Assembly: GCF_002056295.1 (NCBI RefSeq)
Contig: NZ_CP020100.1
Coordinates: 1,635,501 to 1,699,500, forward strand
Source: Halopseudomonas phragmitis
Lineage (GTDB): Bacteria; Pseudomonadota; Gammaproteobacteria; Pseudomonadales; Pseudomonadaceae
Length of the DNA stretch: 64,000 bases
Reading direction: 5' to 3'
The position numbers and the translations under genes were made by a program. Every line of letters begins with the position of its first letter. The first letter of the stretch is position 1. Of the stretch, positions 1 to 8,427 are shown one piece after another. The notes under the pieces were generated by a model. It did no database searches, was not told where the DNA came from, and was given only the letters and a program-made list of their open reading frames with translations.

Positions 1-737
1 TGGCCGGCCTGTTCGGCGTGGGCGGCGGGATAATCATTGTGCCGGTGCTGGTGTACAGCTTTACTCTTCAGGGCTTTGCGCCTGAAGTCATGACCCACAT
101 GGCCGTGGGGACCTCGCTGGCGACCATTGCCTTCACCTCGCTCAACGCCATTCGTACCCATCATCGCAAGGGTGCTGTGCTGTGGCCGGTGTTCGTCTGG
201 ATGACGTTTGGAATTTTGCTGGGTACCGTGCTGGGTGCGCTGACCGCTGCGCTGATCAGTGGCCCGGCATTGCAGAAGATCATTGGCGTATTCGCCATCG
301 TCATGGCCATCCAGATGGGCTTTGAACTCAAGCCCAAGGCCAGTCAGGCCGTGCCGGGGCGGGCTGGACTGACCGGCGTGGGCGGGGTCATCGGCTGGGC
401 CTCGGCGATTTTCGGGATTGGCGGTGGCTCGCTGACCGTGCCTTTCCTGGTCTGGCGCAGCGTGCCGATGCAGCAGGCGGTGGCGACCTCTTCGGCCTGC
501 GGTCTGCCAATCGCCGTTGCAGGTTCGCTGAGCTTCATCTGGACAGGCTGGGCCAAGGCCGGCTTGCCGGATTGGAGTCTGGGCTTCGTGTATCTGCCGG
601 CGCTGGTCGGGATCGCCGCCACCAGCATGTTGTTCGCTGGTTACGGAGCTTTGTTGGCACACAAGTTGTCACAACGTTTGCTCAAGCGTCTGTTTGCCCT
701 TCTGCTATTTTGCGTGGGCATCAACTTTCTCATGTAG
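1..737 (+). CDS. TauE/SafE family membrane permease, 5' end outside window
   Basis: This is a polytopic inner-membrane protein of the TauE/SafE (DUF81) family, whose members are thought to move sulfoacetate, sulfite or related anions. The reading frame is open to base 3, so the beginning lies outside the window; the GTG at 18 is an internal valine and not a start. Glycine-rich repeats typical of the family are visible twice: GLFGVGGGIIIVPVL at the beginning and GWASAIFGIGGGSLTVPFL in the middle, the two-fold pseudo-repeat of this family. The rest is a series of hydrophobic helices. It ends 9 bp before lgt, so the two are probably co-transcribed. The substrate cannot be read from sequence. Confidence 0.9.
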   Translation, partial: AGLFGVGGGIIIVPVLVYSFTLQGFAPEVMTHMAVGTSLATIAFTSLNAIRTHHRKGAVLWPVFVWMTFGILLGTVLGALTAALISGPALQKIIGVFAIVMAIQMGFELKPKASQAVPGRAGLTGVGGVIGWASAIFGIGGGSLTVPFLVWRSVPMQQAVATSSACGLPIAVAGSLSFIWTGWAKAGLPDWSLGFVYLPALVGIAATSMLFAGYGALLAHKLSQRLLKRLFALLLFCVGINFLM

Positions 738-746
738 GGAGCATTC

Positions 747-1541
747 ATGCTGGCTTACCCGCAAATCGACCCGGTGGCTTTGGCTATTGGTCCGTTGCAG
801 ATTCACTGGTACGGTTTGATGTACCTGATCGGTATTGGTGGCGCCTGGTGGCTGGCATCGCGCCGCTGGGCCGATTTTGCCCCGACCTGGAGTCGGGAAA
901 AGCTCTCCGATCTGGTGTTCTGGGTCGCGCTCGGGGTGATTGCCGGTGGGCGTTTGGGCTATGTGCTGTTCTACGATCTGGCGGCCTATATCAATGACCC
1001 GACGCTGATCCTGCAAATCTGGAAAGGCGGTATGTCGTTCCATGGTGGATTGATCGGGGTGTTGCTGGCGGTGGCCTGGTTTGCCCGGCGCAACGGCAAG
1101 CGCTTCTTTGAGGTAATGGACTTTGTTGCTCCGTTGGTGCCGATTGGCCTGGGCGCCGGGCGCATTGGCAACTTCATCAACGCCGAGCTGTGGGGCAAGG
1201 CCTCCGACGTGCCCTGGGCCATGGTGTTCCCGACCGACCCGCTGCAACTGGCGCGGCATCCCTCGCAGCTGTATCAGTTTGCCCTGGAAGGTGTGGCGCT
1301 GTTCGCCATTCTCTGGATCTACTCGCGCAAACCACGCCCGACCATGGCTGTCAGTGGGCTGTTTGGGGTGTGTTACGGGGTGTTCCGTTTTATCGTTGAA
1401 TTTGTCCGAGAGCCGGACGCGCATATCGGCTACCTGGCCTTCGACTGGTTCACCATGGGTCAGTTGCTGTGCATTCCGATGGTCGTCATTGGTGCCGGGA
1501 TGATCTGGTTCGCCTATCGCCGGGAGGCAAAAATCGCATGA
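747..1541 (+). CDS. lgt: Prolipoprotein diacylglyceryl transferase
   Basis: Lgt transfers diacylglycerol from phosphatidylglycerol to the lipobox cysteine of prolipoproteins, the first step of lipoprotein maturation in the inner membrane. The 264-aa product has the family length, about seven hydrophobic segments, the catalytic-histidine region H99GGLIG, the Lgt signature GRIGNFIN at 138-145, HPSQLY from 171, and the arginine-containing [12 protein letters not shown] segment from 213. GGGAGC lies just upstream of the ATG. Its stop overlaps the thyA start (ATGA), implying translational coupling. The lgt-thyA-folA order is conserved in Pseudomonas. Confidence 0.98.
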   Translation: MLAYPQIDPVALAIGPLQIHWYGLMYLIGIGGAWWLASRRWADFAPTWSREKLSDLVFWVALGVIAGGRLGYVLFYDLAAYINDPTLILQIWKGGMSFHGGLIGVLLAVAWFARRNGKRFFEVMDFVAPLVPIGLGAGRIGNFINAELWGKASDVPWAMVFPTDPLQLARHPSQLYQFALEGVALFAILWIYSRKPRPTMAVSGLFGVCYGVFRFIVEFVREPDAHIGYLAFDWFTMGQLLCIPMVVIGAGMIWFAYRREAKIA

Positions 1542-2332
1542 AACAGTATCTGGATCTGATGCGCCGGGTGCGTGAAACCGGCACCTTCAAGAGTGACCGC
1601 ACCGGCACTGGCACCTACAGTGTGTTCGGCCATCAGATGCGTTTTGATCTCAGTGAAGGCTTTCCGCTGGTCACCACCAAGAAGTGCCACCTCAAATCGA
1701 TCATTCATGAGCTGTTGTGGTTTCTCAAGGGCGACACCAACATCGCCTACTTGAAACAGCACGGGGTATCGATCTGGGATGAGTGGGCCGACGACGACGG
1801 CAATCTCGGGCCGGTCTATGGCTACCAGTGGCGTAGCTGGCCGGCGCCCAACGGCGAGGCTATCGACCAGATCAGCAAGCTGTTGCAGATGATCCGCAGC
1901 AATCCGGATTCACGTCGACTAATCGTCTCGGCCTGGAACCCGGCGCTGGTGGACGACATGGCGCTGCCGCCCTGTCATGCACTGTTCCAGTTCTATGTTG
2001 CCGACGGCAAGCTCAGCTGCCAGTTGTACCAGCGCTCAGCCGATATCTTCCTCGGTGTGCCGTTCAATATCGCCAGCTATGCGTTGCTGACGCTGATGAT
2101 TGCTCAGGTCTGCGACCTGCAGCCGGGCGAGTTCATCTGGACCGGCGGTGACTGCCATCTGTACGCCAATCACCTGGAGCAGACCGATCTGCAGTTAAGT
2201 CGCGAGCCGCTGCCGCTGCCGACCATGCGCCTGAATCCCGGGGTGCGCGACCTGTTTACCTTCACCTTCGAGGACTTCACTCTGGAGAACTACCAGTGCC
2301 ATCCGCATATCAAGGCGCCGGTGGCGGTATGA
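1538..2332 (+). CDS. thyA: Thymidylate synthase
   Basis: ThyA methylates dUMP to dTMP using 5,10-methylene-tetrahydrofolate and releases dihydrofolate. I start it at the ATG overlapping the lgt stop; this gives 264 aa, the same length as the E. coli enzyme, and places GGGAGG about 10 nt upstream. An upstream in-frame start at 1469 would sit deep inside lgt and is unlikely. The active-site segment [12 protein letters not shown] carries the catalytic Cys146. The dUMP-binding pair [11 protein letters not shown] and the [17 protein letters not shown] motif are intact. The stop overlaps the folA start, which couples dihydrofolate production to its recycling enzyme. Confidence 0.99.
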   Translation: MKQYLDLMRRVRETGTFKSDRTGTGTYSVFGHQMRFDLSEGFPLVTTKKCHLKSIIHELLWFLKGDTNIAYLKQHGVSIWDEWADDDGNLGPVYGYQWRSWPAPNGEAIDQISKLLQMIRSNPDSRRLIVSAWNPALVDDMALPPCHALFQFYVADGKLSCQLYQRSADIFLGVPFNIASYALLTLMIAQVCDLQPGEFIWTGGDCHLYANHLEQTDLQLSREPLPLPTMRLNPGVRDLFTFTFEDFTLENYQCHPHIKAPVAV

Positions 2333-2844
2333 GTAGTCCACGCATCGCACTGATTGCCGCACTGGCGAGCAACCGGGTGATCGGTATCGACAACCAGTTG
2401 CCCTGGCATCTGCCGGAGGATCTGAAATACTTTCGGGCGCAGACCTGGGGCAAGCCGATCATCATGGGGCGCAAAACCTTTGACTCGCTGGGGCGGCCCT
2501 TGCCGGGACGCACCAACATCGTTGTCAGTCACCAGTCGGCTTTGCAGTTGCCCGGCGCTGTGGTGGTTACCAGCCCGCAGCAGGCGCTTGAGGTGGCGCG
2601 GCGACAGGCCGAGCTGGATGCGGTCGACGAGGTTATGGTGATTGGCGGTGAGATGCTGTATCGCGAGATGCTCGATCTGGCCGACCGGCTGTATCTGACC
2701 CGGGTCGAGCTGAGTCCGCAGGGCGATGCCTGGTTTCCACAGATCCCTGAGGGGGATTGGTCACTGGTTGAGCAGCGGGATGTACCGGCCGGCCCGGACT
2801 ATCCCGCTCACAGCTATCAGGTGCTGGACAGGATCAGCGGCTGA
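2329..2844 (+). CDS. folA: Dihydrofolate reductase
   Basis: FolA reduces dihydrofolate to tetrahydrofolate with NADPH, recycling the product of ThyA encoded immediately upstream. The start is the ATG in the ATGA overlap with thyA (171 aa; E. coli has 159). Visible motifs are [14 protein letters not shown] at the N-terminus, [12 protein letters not shown] with the substrate-binding acidic residue (D31), the NADPH-binding stretch [18 protein letters not shown], and [10 protein letters not shown]. The last 28 bp overlap the 3' end of the convergent GGDEF-EAL gene on the other strand, so the two transcripts are antisense at their ends. Confidence 0.98.
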   Translation: MSSPRIALIAALASNRVIGIDNQLPWHLPEDLKYFRAQTWGKPIIMGRKTFDSLGRPLPGRTNIVVSHQSALQLPGAVVVTSPQQALEVARRQAELDAVDEVMVIGGEMLYREMLDLADRLYLTRVELSPQGDAWFPQIPEGDWSLVEQRDVPAGPDYPAHSYQVLDRISG

Positions 2845-4499
2845 GACTGGTCCAGCACTTCCTCCAGCGGGCGCGGCTTGCCGATCCAGTAACCTTGCAG
2901 ATAGTGCCCGCCCCAGTGTGATAGCTGGTTGGCACACTGGGCGTTTTCCACGAAGTTGGCGGTCACCTGTTTACCCATTCCGCGTGACAAGTTGATGAGA
3001 TTGCGCAGATAGTTGGCGTACTCGCTGTCATTACCGTCCTGCATACTCCGGGTATCCAGCTTGATGCCCTTGATCGGCAGGCGGGCCAGATAGCCGAGTG
3101 CTCCGTATTCCTCACCAAAGTGATCAAGCCAGATATCGACTCCCAGCTCACTGAGTCCCTTGCACAGCTTGCTGGCCTGGCTGGCGTGCTTGAGCAGGGC
3201 CTCTTCGCGTAATTCGAGCTGAACCATTCGCGGGTCGACTTTGCTTTTGGTCAGTAGCTGGCGCAGTTGGTCGGCAAAGCGCGGCTGCTTGAGTTCGCGG
3301 TCGCTCAGGTTGATCGACAGTCGGCAATTGATGCCTGCGTTCTGCCACTGCTGGACAGCCTCCAGCGCCTGGGCGATTACCCAGTGGCCCATCGGCAGAA
3401 TCAGGCCACTGTGTTCGGCCAGCTTAAGGAAGGCGTCCGGCGTCAACAGTCCCAGTTGCGGATGCTGCCAGCGCAGCAGAGCTTCCCAGGCCACGGTGTC
3501 GCCCTGCTGGGTATCGACGATAGGCTGGTAGTGCAGACGGAACTGACCTTCCAGCAGGCCGTGACGCAGCCCCTGCTCGATATCCAGATTGGTCCGGGTA
3601 TGGGCTTCTTCGCTTGGGCAATAGAAGCTGTAGCCGTTGCGGCCATTGGCCTTGGCCCGATACAGCGCCTGGTCGGCATGCTGCAGCAGTTCAGCGGCGG
3701 ACTGGCCGTGTTCGGGATAGGTGGCGATGCCGACGCTGGCGGAAATCAGCAGATGATGGCCGCTCAGGGTGATGGGCTCGCTCAGGGTGTGAATGATCTT
3801 GCTGGCAATCAGCGCTGCGTCGTTGGGGTCATGCAGGTCATGCAGCAACGCGACGAATTCATCACCGCCGATCCGGGCGATCAGGTCATCCTGGCGCATG
3901 CTGCGGCGCAGCCGGTTGGCGATCACCGCCAGCAGCAGGTCACCCAGGCCATGGCCGAAGCTGTCGTTGATCTGTTTGAAGTAATCCAGGTCAATGTACA
4001 GCAGGGCAAAGCCTTCCTGGCTGCGCTTGCTGCGCAGCAACAGACGATCCAGTTCTTCTTCCAGCAGGGCTCGGTTGCCCAGCCCGGTCAGGGGGTCCTG
4101 CTTGGCCTGTTGGGCCAGACGCAGGCCACTGCTGCGGCGTGACTGGGCATGGATCAGGGCGCGCTGCAGAAGTTCGGCGTCCAGACGGGTGCGCTGCAAG
4201 ATATCGTCGGCGCCATCTTCCAGCGCGCTGCTATCACTGTGCGCTGAGCCGCCGTCGCTGATCAGCAGGTACAGGGTGCCCGTGGCCACGCGTCGGGCAT
4301 CGCGCAACAGGCCGAGATCATTGGGTAACAGACAGGCATGAAAGGCACCGCTGGCAAGGCGGTTGATGGCTTCTTTCGGGCGTGTACAGACCTCGACATC
4401 GAACGTCGTGTCGGGCAAATCCCGGCACAAGCTGAGCAGGTGCTCACGCTTGTCCTGATTCGTTTCAACCAGCAACAGCTTGCGGGCAGCGGTTTCCAT
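2817..4499 (-). CDS. GGDEF-EAL protein with degenerate receiver domain
   Basis: A 560-aa cytoplasmic c-di-GMP signalling protein. Residues about 1-120 resemble a receiver domain, but the phospho-acceptor position reads ACLLPNDLG with no clear acceptor Asp. The GGDEF domain (about 130-295) looks active: GGDEF at 211-215 and an I-site RxxD (R202QDD205) at the canonical distance. The EAL domain (about 305-550) keeps EAL (339-341), the INLS asparagine, LELREE and the KLD lysine. However, the metal-binding DDFG is DHFG (459-462) and the later AEGVE motif is ANFVE (514-518). I infer a cyclase whose EAL half no longer hydrolyses c-di-GMP and may sense or bind it. It is monocistronic and converges with folA. 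Confidence 0.93.
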   Translation of the reverse strand: METAARKLLLVETNQDKREHLLSLCRDLPDTTFDVEVCTRPKEAINRLASGAFHACLLPNDLGLLRDARRVATGTLYLLISDGGSAHSDSSALEDGADDILQRTRLDAELLQRALIHAQSRRSSGLRLAQQAKQDPLTGLGNRALLEEELDRLLLRSKRSQEGFALLYIDLDYFKQINDSFGHGLGDLLLAVIANRLRRSMRQDDLIARIGGDEFVALLHDLHDPNDAALIASKIIHTLSEPITLSGHHLLISASVGIATYPEHGQSAAELLQHADQALYRAKANGRNGYSFYCPSEEAHTRTNLDIEQGLRHGLLEGQFRLHYQPIVDTQQGDTVAWEALLRWQHPQLGLLTPDAFLKLAEHSGLILPMGHWVIAQALEAVQQWQNAGINCRLSINLSDRELKQPRFADQLRQLLTKSKVDPRMVQLELREEALLKHASQASKLCKGLSELGVDIWLDHFGEEYGALGYLARLPIKGIKLDTRSMQDGNDSEYANYLRNLINLSRGMGKQVTANFVENAQCANQLSHWGGHYLQGYWIGKPRPLEEVLDQSQPLILSST

Positions 4500-4694
4500 T
4501 GGCTTCCATTTATGGAATTAAAGTGAAGCGTCCATGTAGGCGAGATGACATCATTATGTTAACGCCATCACAACTTGCATTCAGCACAAGCATGACATAA
4601 CTGGCAAGTTTGTCCGACAAATGGTAGGGGAATTTGGGGCGGTTGACGGGGTTTTGACTGCTTTTGGCGAATTTCAGTATCTTGCTGGAAATAT

Positions 4695-4720
4695 GACGCG
4701 GGCGAGGGCTCGCCCGCGTC
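4695..4720. terminator. Perfect 12-bp palindromic hairpin in the 4500-4871 gap
   Basis: The 372-bp gap between the GGDEF-EAL gene start and the ilvD stop holds two structures. This one is a 12-bp perfect stem (4695-4706 with 4709-4720) around a GG centre, very GC-rich but without a T-run on either strand. The MITE-like repeat follows immediately. On the minus strand it lies downstream of ilvD and about 195 bp upstream of the GGDEF-EAL start. It could stop or stabilise the ilvD transcript. The rest of the gap (4500-4694) should hold the promoter of the GGDEF-EAL gene; I see no confident -35/-10. Confidence 0.45.
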
Positions 4721-4730
4721 ATCGCTGGGG

Positions 4731-4874
4731 TAAGGGATCCCTGAAAACGTAGCCGAGGCAGGCAAGACAAGACAAAAACAGCCGAAAAAGCGCAGTTTAC
4801 GTGTTGTAAATGAGCATTTTGAGGCTGTTTTTAACGCAGTATTGCCAACGCAGGTAGTTTTCCGGGGTTCCTTA
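4731..4874 (+). repeat. MITE-like palindromic element, copy 1
   Basis: A 144-bp element, nearly identical to the reverse complement of 43549-43694. Its ends are inverted repeats (TAAGGGATCCCTGAAAA at the left, TTTTCCGGGGTTCCTTA at the right). The interior carries nested inverted segments such as AACAGCC with GGCTGTT and GTTTAC with GTAAAT, so the whole unit can fold into one long hairpin. There is no room for a transposase. The right-hand TTA is the stop codon of ilvD on the minus strand. It resembles a non-autonomous miniature element or a large REP/BIME. Direct flanking duplications are not obvious to me. Confidence 0.85.
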
Positions 4875-6710
4875 ATCTTCGAGCATGGCCTTATTGCGCA
4901 CCGCACCCTTGTCGGCACTGGTGGCCAGCAGGGCGTAGGCCTTGAGCGCAGTAGTCACCTTGCGCGGACGTTGTTCAGCCGGTTTCCAGCCCTTGGCGTC
5001 CTGTTCGGCACGGCGTACGGCCAGTTCCTCATCGCTGACCAGCAGGTTGATGCTGCGCTTCGGGATGTCGATCAGGATTTTGTCGCCGTCACGCACCAGG
5101 CCGATGGCGCCGCCCGCAGCCGCTTCCGGCGAGGCATGACCGATCGACAGGCCCGAGGTGCCGCCCGAGAAGCGCCCATCGGTCAGCAGGGCGCAGTCCT
5201 TGCCCAGGCCTTTGGATTTCAGGTAGCTGGTTGGGTAGAGCATTTCCTGCATGCCCGGGCCGCCCTTGGGGCCTTCGTAGCGGATAATGACAATATCGCC
5301 CGCTTTGACCTCGTCGGCCAGAATACCTTTGACCGCGCTGTCCTGACTTTCATAGATCTTGGCCCGGCCTTCGAATACATGGATGGATTCATCCACGCCG
5401 GCAGTTTTCACTACGCAGCCATCTTCGGCGATGTTGCCGTAGAGTACCGCCAGGCCACCTTCCTGCGAGTAGGCATGGGCAACACTGCGGATGCAGCCGT
5501 TTTCACGGTCATCGTCCAGACTGTCCCAGCGAGTGCTCTGGCTGAACGCTACCTGGGTCGGGATACCGGCCGGACCGGCCTTGAAGAAGGTGTGTACGGT
5601 CTCGTCGTCGGTCTGGGTGATATCCCACTGGGCGATAGCTTCCTCCATGCTCGGGCTATGCACGGTCGGTACATCGGTGTGTAGCAGCCCGCCGCGGGCC
5701 AGCTCACCGAGGATCGAGAAGATCCCGCCGGCGCGGTGCACGTCTTCCATGTGGTACTTCTGAATGTTCGGCGCCACCTTGCACAGTTGCGGCACCTTGC
5801 GCGACAGCCGGTCGATATCACGCAGGTCAAAGGCCAGTTCGGCCTCCTGGGCGGCGGCCAGCAGGTGCAGGATGGTGTTGGTCGAGCCACCCATGGCGAT
5901 ATCCAGGGTCATGGCGTTCTCGAAAGCCCTGAAGCTGGCGATATTGCGCGGCAAGACGTTCTCGTTGCCTTCGGCATAGTACTGACGGCACAGGTCGACG
6001 ATCAGTCGGCCAGCGCGCAGGAACAGTTGCTCGCGATCGCTATGGGTGGCCAGGGTCGAGCCGTTACCCGGCAGTGACAGGCCCAAAGCCTCGGTCAGGC
6101 AATTCATTGAGTTGGCGGTGAACATGCCCGAGCAACTGCCGCAGGTCGGGCAGGCGCTGCGCTCGTACTCGGCGACGGTTTCGTCTGAGCAACTGTCGTC
6201 GGCGGCGGCGACCATGGCATCGACCAGATCCAGGCCGTGGTTGGCCAGTTTGGTTTTGCCGGCTTCCATCGGTCCGCCGGAGACGAACACCACCGGAATG
6301 TTCAGGCGCAGCGCGGCCATCAGCATGCCGGGGGTGATCTTGTCGCAGTTGCTGATGCAGACGATGGCGTCGGCGCAGTGAGCGTTGACCATGTACTCGA
6401 CCGAGTCGGCGATGATCTCGCGCGAGGGCAGCGAATAGAGCATGCCGTCGTGACCCATGGCGATGCCGTCATCTACCGCGATGGTGTTGAATTCCTTGGC
6501 CACGCCGCCGGCTTTTTCGATTTCCCGCGCGACCAGTTGACCCAGATCCTTCAGGTGCACGTGGCCGGGCACGAACTGGGTAAAGGAGTTGGCGATGGCG
6601 ATGATCGGCTTCTTGAAGTCCTCGTCCTTCATCCCGGTGGCACGCCACAGCGCGCGGGCGCCGGCCATGTTGCGGCCGAAGGTGGAGGTTTTCGAGCGGT
6701 AATCAGGCAT
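4872..6710 (-). CDS. ilvD: Dihydroxy-acid dehydratase
   Basis: IlvD dehydrates 2,3-dihydroxy-acids to 2-oxo-acids in valine, isoleucine and leucine synthesis, using an Fe-S cluster. The 612-aa product is full length (E. coli 616). Motifs include [12 protein letters not shown] (Cys122), [19 protein letters not shown] (from Cys187) and the C-terminal [20 protein letters not shown]. The start ATG gives the usual [19 protein letters not shown]. It is monocistronic, and its stop codon is supplied by the end of the MITE-like repeat. The short C-terminal tail ML-E-D is normal for the family, so insertion did not truncate the enzyme visibly. Confidence 0.99.
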   Translation of the reverse strand: MPDYRSKTSTFGRNMAGARALWRATGMKDEDFKKPIIAIANSFTQFVPGHVHLKDLGQLVAREIEKAGGVAKEFNTIAVDDGIAMGHDGMLYSLPSREIIADSVEYMVNAHCADAIVCISNCDKITPGMLMAALRLNIPVVFVSGGPMEAGKTKLANHGLDLVDAMVAAADDSCSDETVAEYERSACPTCGSCSGMFTANSMNCLTEALGLSLPGNGSTLATHSDREQLFLRAGRLIVDLCRQYYAEGNENVLPRNIASFRAFENAMTLDIAMGGSTNTILHLLAAAQEAELAFDLRDIDRLSRKVPQLCKVAPNIQKYHMEDVHRAGGIFSILGELARGGLLHTDVPTVHSPSMEEAIAQWDITQTDDETVHTFFKAGPAGIPTQVAFSQSTRWDSLDDDRENGCIRSVAHAYSQEGGLAVLYGNIAEDGCVVKTAGVDESIHVFEGRAKIYESQDSAVKGILADEVKAGDIVIIRYEGPKGGPGMQEMLYPTSYLKSKGLGKDCALLTDGRFSGGTSGLSIGHASPEAAAGGAIGLVRDGDKILIDIPKRSINLLVSDEELAVRRAEQDAKGWKPAEQRPRKVTTALKAYALLATSADKGAVRNKAMLED

Positions 6711-6809
6711 GACGGTGATCTCGTTGTGTTCCGTAATCTGTCAAGCATACCAATTCGGCGAGTGGCTTGCAGTAGCGGGGAGACGGTGCTATTAGGTCTG
6801 GCTCTTTTT

Positions 6810-6858
6810 ATTTCTATAAAGAATATAAAAATTCCAAAATAGTATTTATGGTTATAAT
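6810..6858 (+). promoter_or_regulatory. AT-rich activator box and promoter of the sulfate operon (CysB-like)
   Basis: An island of A/T in otherwise GC-rich DNA precedes the yezD-sbp operon. It contains GAATATAAAA (6821-6830) followed by ATTCC, and a good -10 TATAAT at 6853-6858; no good -35 lies 17 bp upstream, as expected for an activator-dependent promoter. GAATATAAAA also occurs in the box at 14771-14780 upstream of the RBBP9-like hydrolase. CysB, the LysR-type cysteine regulator, binds AT-rich sites just upstream of sulfate-uptake promoters in this group; naming CysB here is inference. Confidence 0.5.
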
Positions 6859-6926
6859 TGGGCTGATCTAGTATCTGCTCGTCGACACCCGCGTGGTGTT
6901 GTCCATAACGAACTTCGGAGCCAGCC

Positions 6927-7109
6927 ATGACCGCTACCAACACTGTTAATGCGGCGGCGGATGACCAGCGGGTGATAGCGGCGATTGCCGAGGCGTTGAA
7001 GAACATTCAGTTCGGCGCCGTGGAAATCACCCTGCATAACGGTCAGGTGGTACAGATTGAACGCAAGGAAAAGTTTCGCTTTCAATCGCCGCCGACCAGG
7101 ACGTCCTGA
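6927..7109 (+). CDS. YezD-family small protein (DUF2292)
   Basis: A 60-aa protein matching the YezD/DUF2292 pattern: a short amphipathic helix (VIAAIAEALKNIQFG) followed by a beta-rich segment (AVEITLHNGQVVQIERKEKFRF). Family members are repeatedly found beside sulfate and cysteine genes, as here, but their biochemical role is not known to me. CGGAGCCAGCC provides the ribosome-binding site. It is the first gene of the sulfate-uptake operon and sits directly behind the AT-rich promoter box. No signal peptide or membrane segment. Confidence 0.85.
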   Translation: MTATNTVNAAADDQRVIAAIAEALKNIQFGAVEITLHNGQVVQIERKEKFRFQSPPTRTS

Positions 7110-7212
7110 AGCACCCGACCACGGGATATTGTCGCCAGACCCCTAAACAACCCCGCCGACTGGAACACCAGAGGCGTGTGAAGCCAACACGTAACTACTA
7201 TTGGAGCTTCCC

Positions 7213-7278
7213 ATGACCTCGCTCGCTTATGCCGGTCAACGCTGTCGACCCTGTAGCCGCGCTTCTCACCGAATGTGA
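7213..7278 (+). CDS. Putative cysteine-rich leader peptide upstream of sbp
   Basis: A 21-codon ORF with a good ribosome-binding site (TTGGAG, 6-7 nt before ATG) lies between yezD and sbp. Its middle reads QRCRPCSRA, with two cysteine codons among arginines and prolines, and it ends 73 bp before the sbp start. A perfect 7-bp hairpin follows at 7304-7320. Small Cys-containing leaders upstream of sulfur-assimilation genes are known to act as attenuators in other bacteria; a similar job here is an inference from position and composition. It is too short for composition statistics to prove that it is translated. Confidence 0.5.
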   Translation: MTSLAYAGQRCRPCSRASHRM

Positions 7279-7303
7279 TCGCTGAGCGTTCACACCGTAC
7301 CCC

Positions 7304-7320
7304 AGCGCCATCTTGGCGCT
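7304..7320 (+). promoter_or_regulatory. Hairpin between the Cys leader ORF and sbp
   Basis: AGCGCCA and TGGCGCT form a perfect 7-bp stem with a TCT loop, 25 nt after the stop of the leader ORF and 31 nt before the sbp ATG. No T-run follows, so it is not an intrinsic terminator as it stands. It could be one arm of an attenuator or a translation-control structure for sbp, whose own ribosome-binding site is poor. Confidence 0.4.
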
Positions 7321-7351
7321 ACGAGAAATGTATCTGCAGAGTGCACACACC

Positions 7352-8371
7352 ATGAAAAAGTTTTTCCGCAAGACCCTGATTGCTGGCGGCCTGGCCGCTC
7401 TGGTATCCGCTTCGGCCCTTGCCCAGACGGTCAACCTACTCAATGTGTCCTATGACCCTACCCGTGAGTTCTACCGCGAGTACAACACTGCGTTCAGCCA
7501 GTACTGGCAAGAGTCCAAGGGGCAGCGTGTCAACGTGCGTCAGTCGCATGGTGGCTCCGGCTCGCAGGCGCGCTCGGTGATCGACGGGCTGGATGCCGAT
7601 GTGGTGACCCTGGCGCTGGCCTATGACGTGGATGCGCTGCGCCAGAACGGTGAGCTGATTCCCGATGGCTGGCAGGATCGGCTGGAACGCAACAGCTCGC
7701 CCTATACCTCGACCATCGTGCTACTGGTGCGCAAGGGCAACCCGAAGAACATCAAGGACTGGGACGACCTGGTGCGCGATGACGTGCAGGTAATTACTCC
7801 CAACCCGAAAACCTCCGGTGGGGCCCGCTGGAACTACCTGGCGGCCTGGGGCTATGCGCTGAAACAGAACGGCGGTGACCAACAGAAGGCCTACGACTTT
7901 GTTCGTCAGATCTATGCCAACGTCCCGGTGCTGGATCCGGCGGCCCGCGGCGCGACCAACACCTTTGTCCAGCGCGGAATTGGTGATGCCTTTATTGCCT
8001 GGGAAAACGAGGCTTTCCTTGCGGTAGAGCAGCTGGGTCAGGGCCAGTTCGAGATCGTGGTGCCCTCGGTAAGCATTCTGGCCGAGCCGCCGGTCACCGT
8101 GGTGGACAAGAATGTTGATCGCAAGGGCACCCGCGAGGTCGCCGAAGGCTATCTGCAGTACCTGTACAGCGATGAAGCCCAGCGTTTGGCCGGCAAGCAT
8201 TATTACCGTCCAAGTGATCCGAAAATCGCTGCCGAGTTCGCCGATCGCTTCCCTAGCGTCGAGTTCTTTACTGTCGATGAGGTGTTTGGTGGCTGGCAGA
8301 ACGCGCAGGACACTCACTTCAACGATGGTGGCCAGTTCGACAGCATCCTGGAATCGATTTCCCGGCGCTGA
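7352..8371 (+). CDS. sbp: Periplasmic sulfate-binding protein
   Basis: The substrate-binding subunit of the sulfate/thiosulfate ABC importer. I start at the ATG giving MKKFFRKTL, because a Sec signal peptide follows directly (cleavage expected after SASALA) and the upstream in-frame ATG at 7325 would put a polar extension before it. The mature protein carries both family signatures, VSYDPTREFYREYN and NPKTSGGARWNYLAAWG. Length is 339 aa, normal for Sbp. It heads sbp-cysT-cysW-cysA. A GC-rich hairpin after the stop probably makes the binding protein more abundant than the membrane subunits. Confidence 0.97.
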   Translation: MKKFFRKTLIAGGLAALVSASALAQTVNLLNVSYDPTREFYREYNTAFSQYWQESKGQRVNVRQSHGGSGSQARSVIDGLDADVVTLALAYDVDALRQNGELIPDGWQDRLERNSSPYTSTIVLLVRKGNPKNIKDWDDLVRDDVQVITPNPKTSGGARWNYLAAWGYALKQNGGDQQKAYDFVRQIYANVPVLDPAARGATNTFVQRGIGDAFIAWENEAFLAVEQLGQGQFEIVVPSVSILAEPPVTVVDKNVDRKGTREVAEGYLQYLYSDEAQRLAGKHYYRPSDPKIAAEFADRFPSVEFFTVDEVFGGWQNAQDTHFNDGGQFDSILESISRR

Positions 8372-8387
8372 CAACGGCTGAAACCAA

Positions 8388-8413
8388 CCCGGGCGCCATA
8401 CGCCCGGGCTTTT
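8388..8413 (+). terminator. Partial terminator between sbp and cysT
   Basis: CCCGGGCG (8388-8395) pairs with CGCCCGGG (8401-8408) around a 5-nt loop and is followed by CTTTTGT. The U-tract is weak, so readthrough into cysT is expected. Hairpins between a binding-protein gene and its permease commonly protect or terminate most transcripts, giving excess binding protein. Confidence 0.65.
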
Positions 8414-8427
8414 GTCTGAGGTGATCT

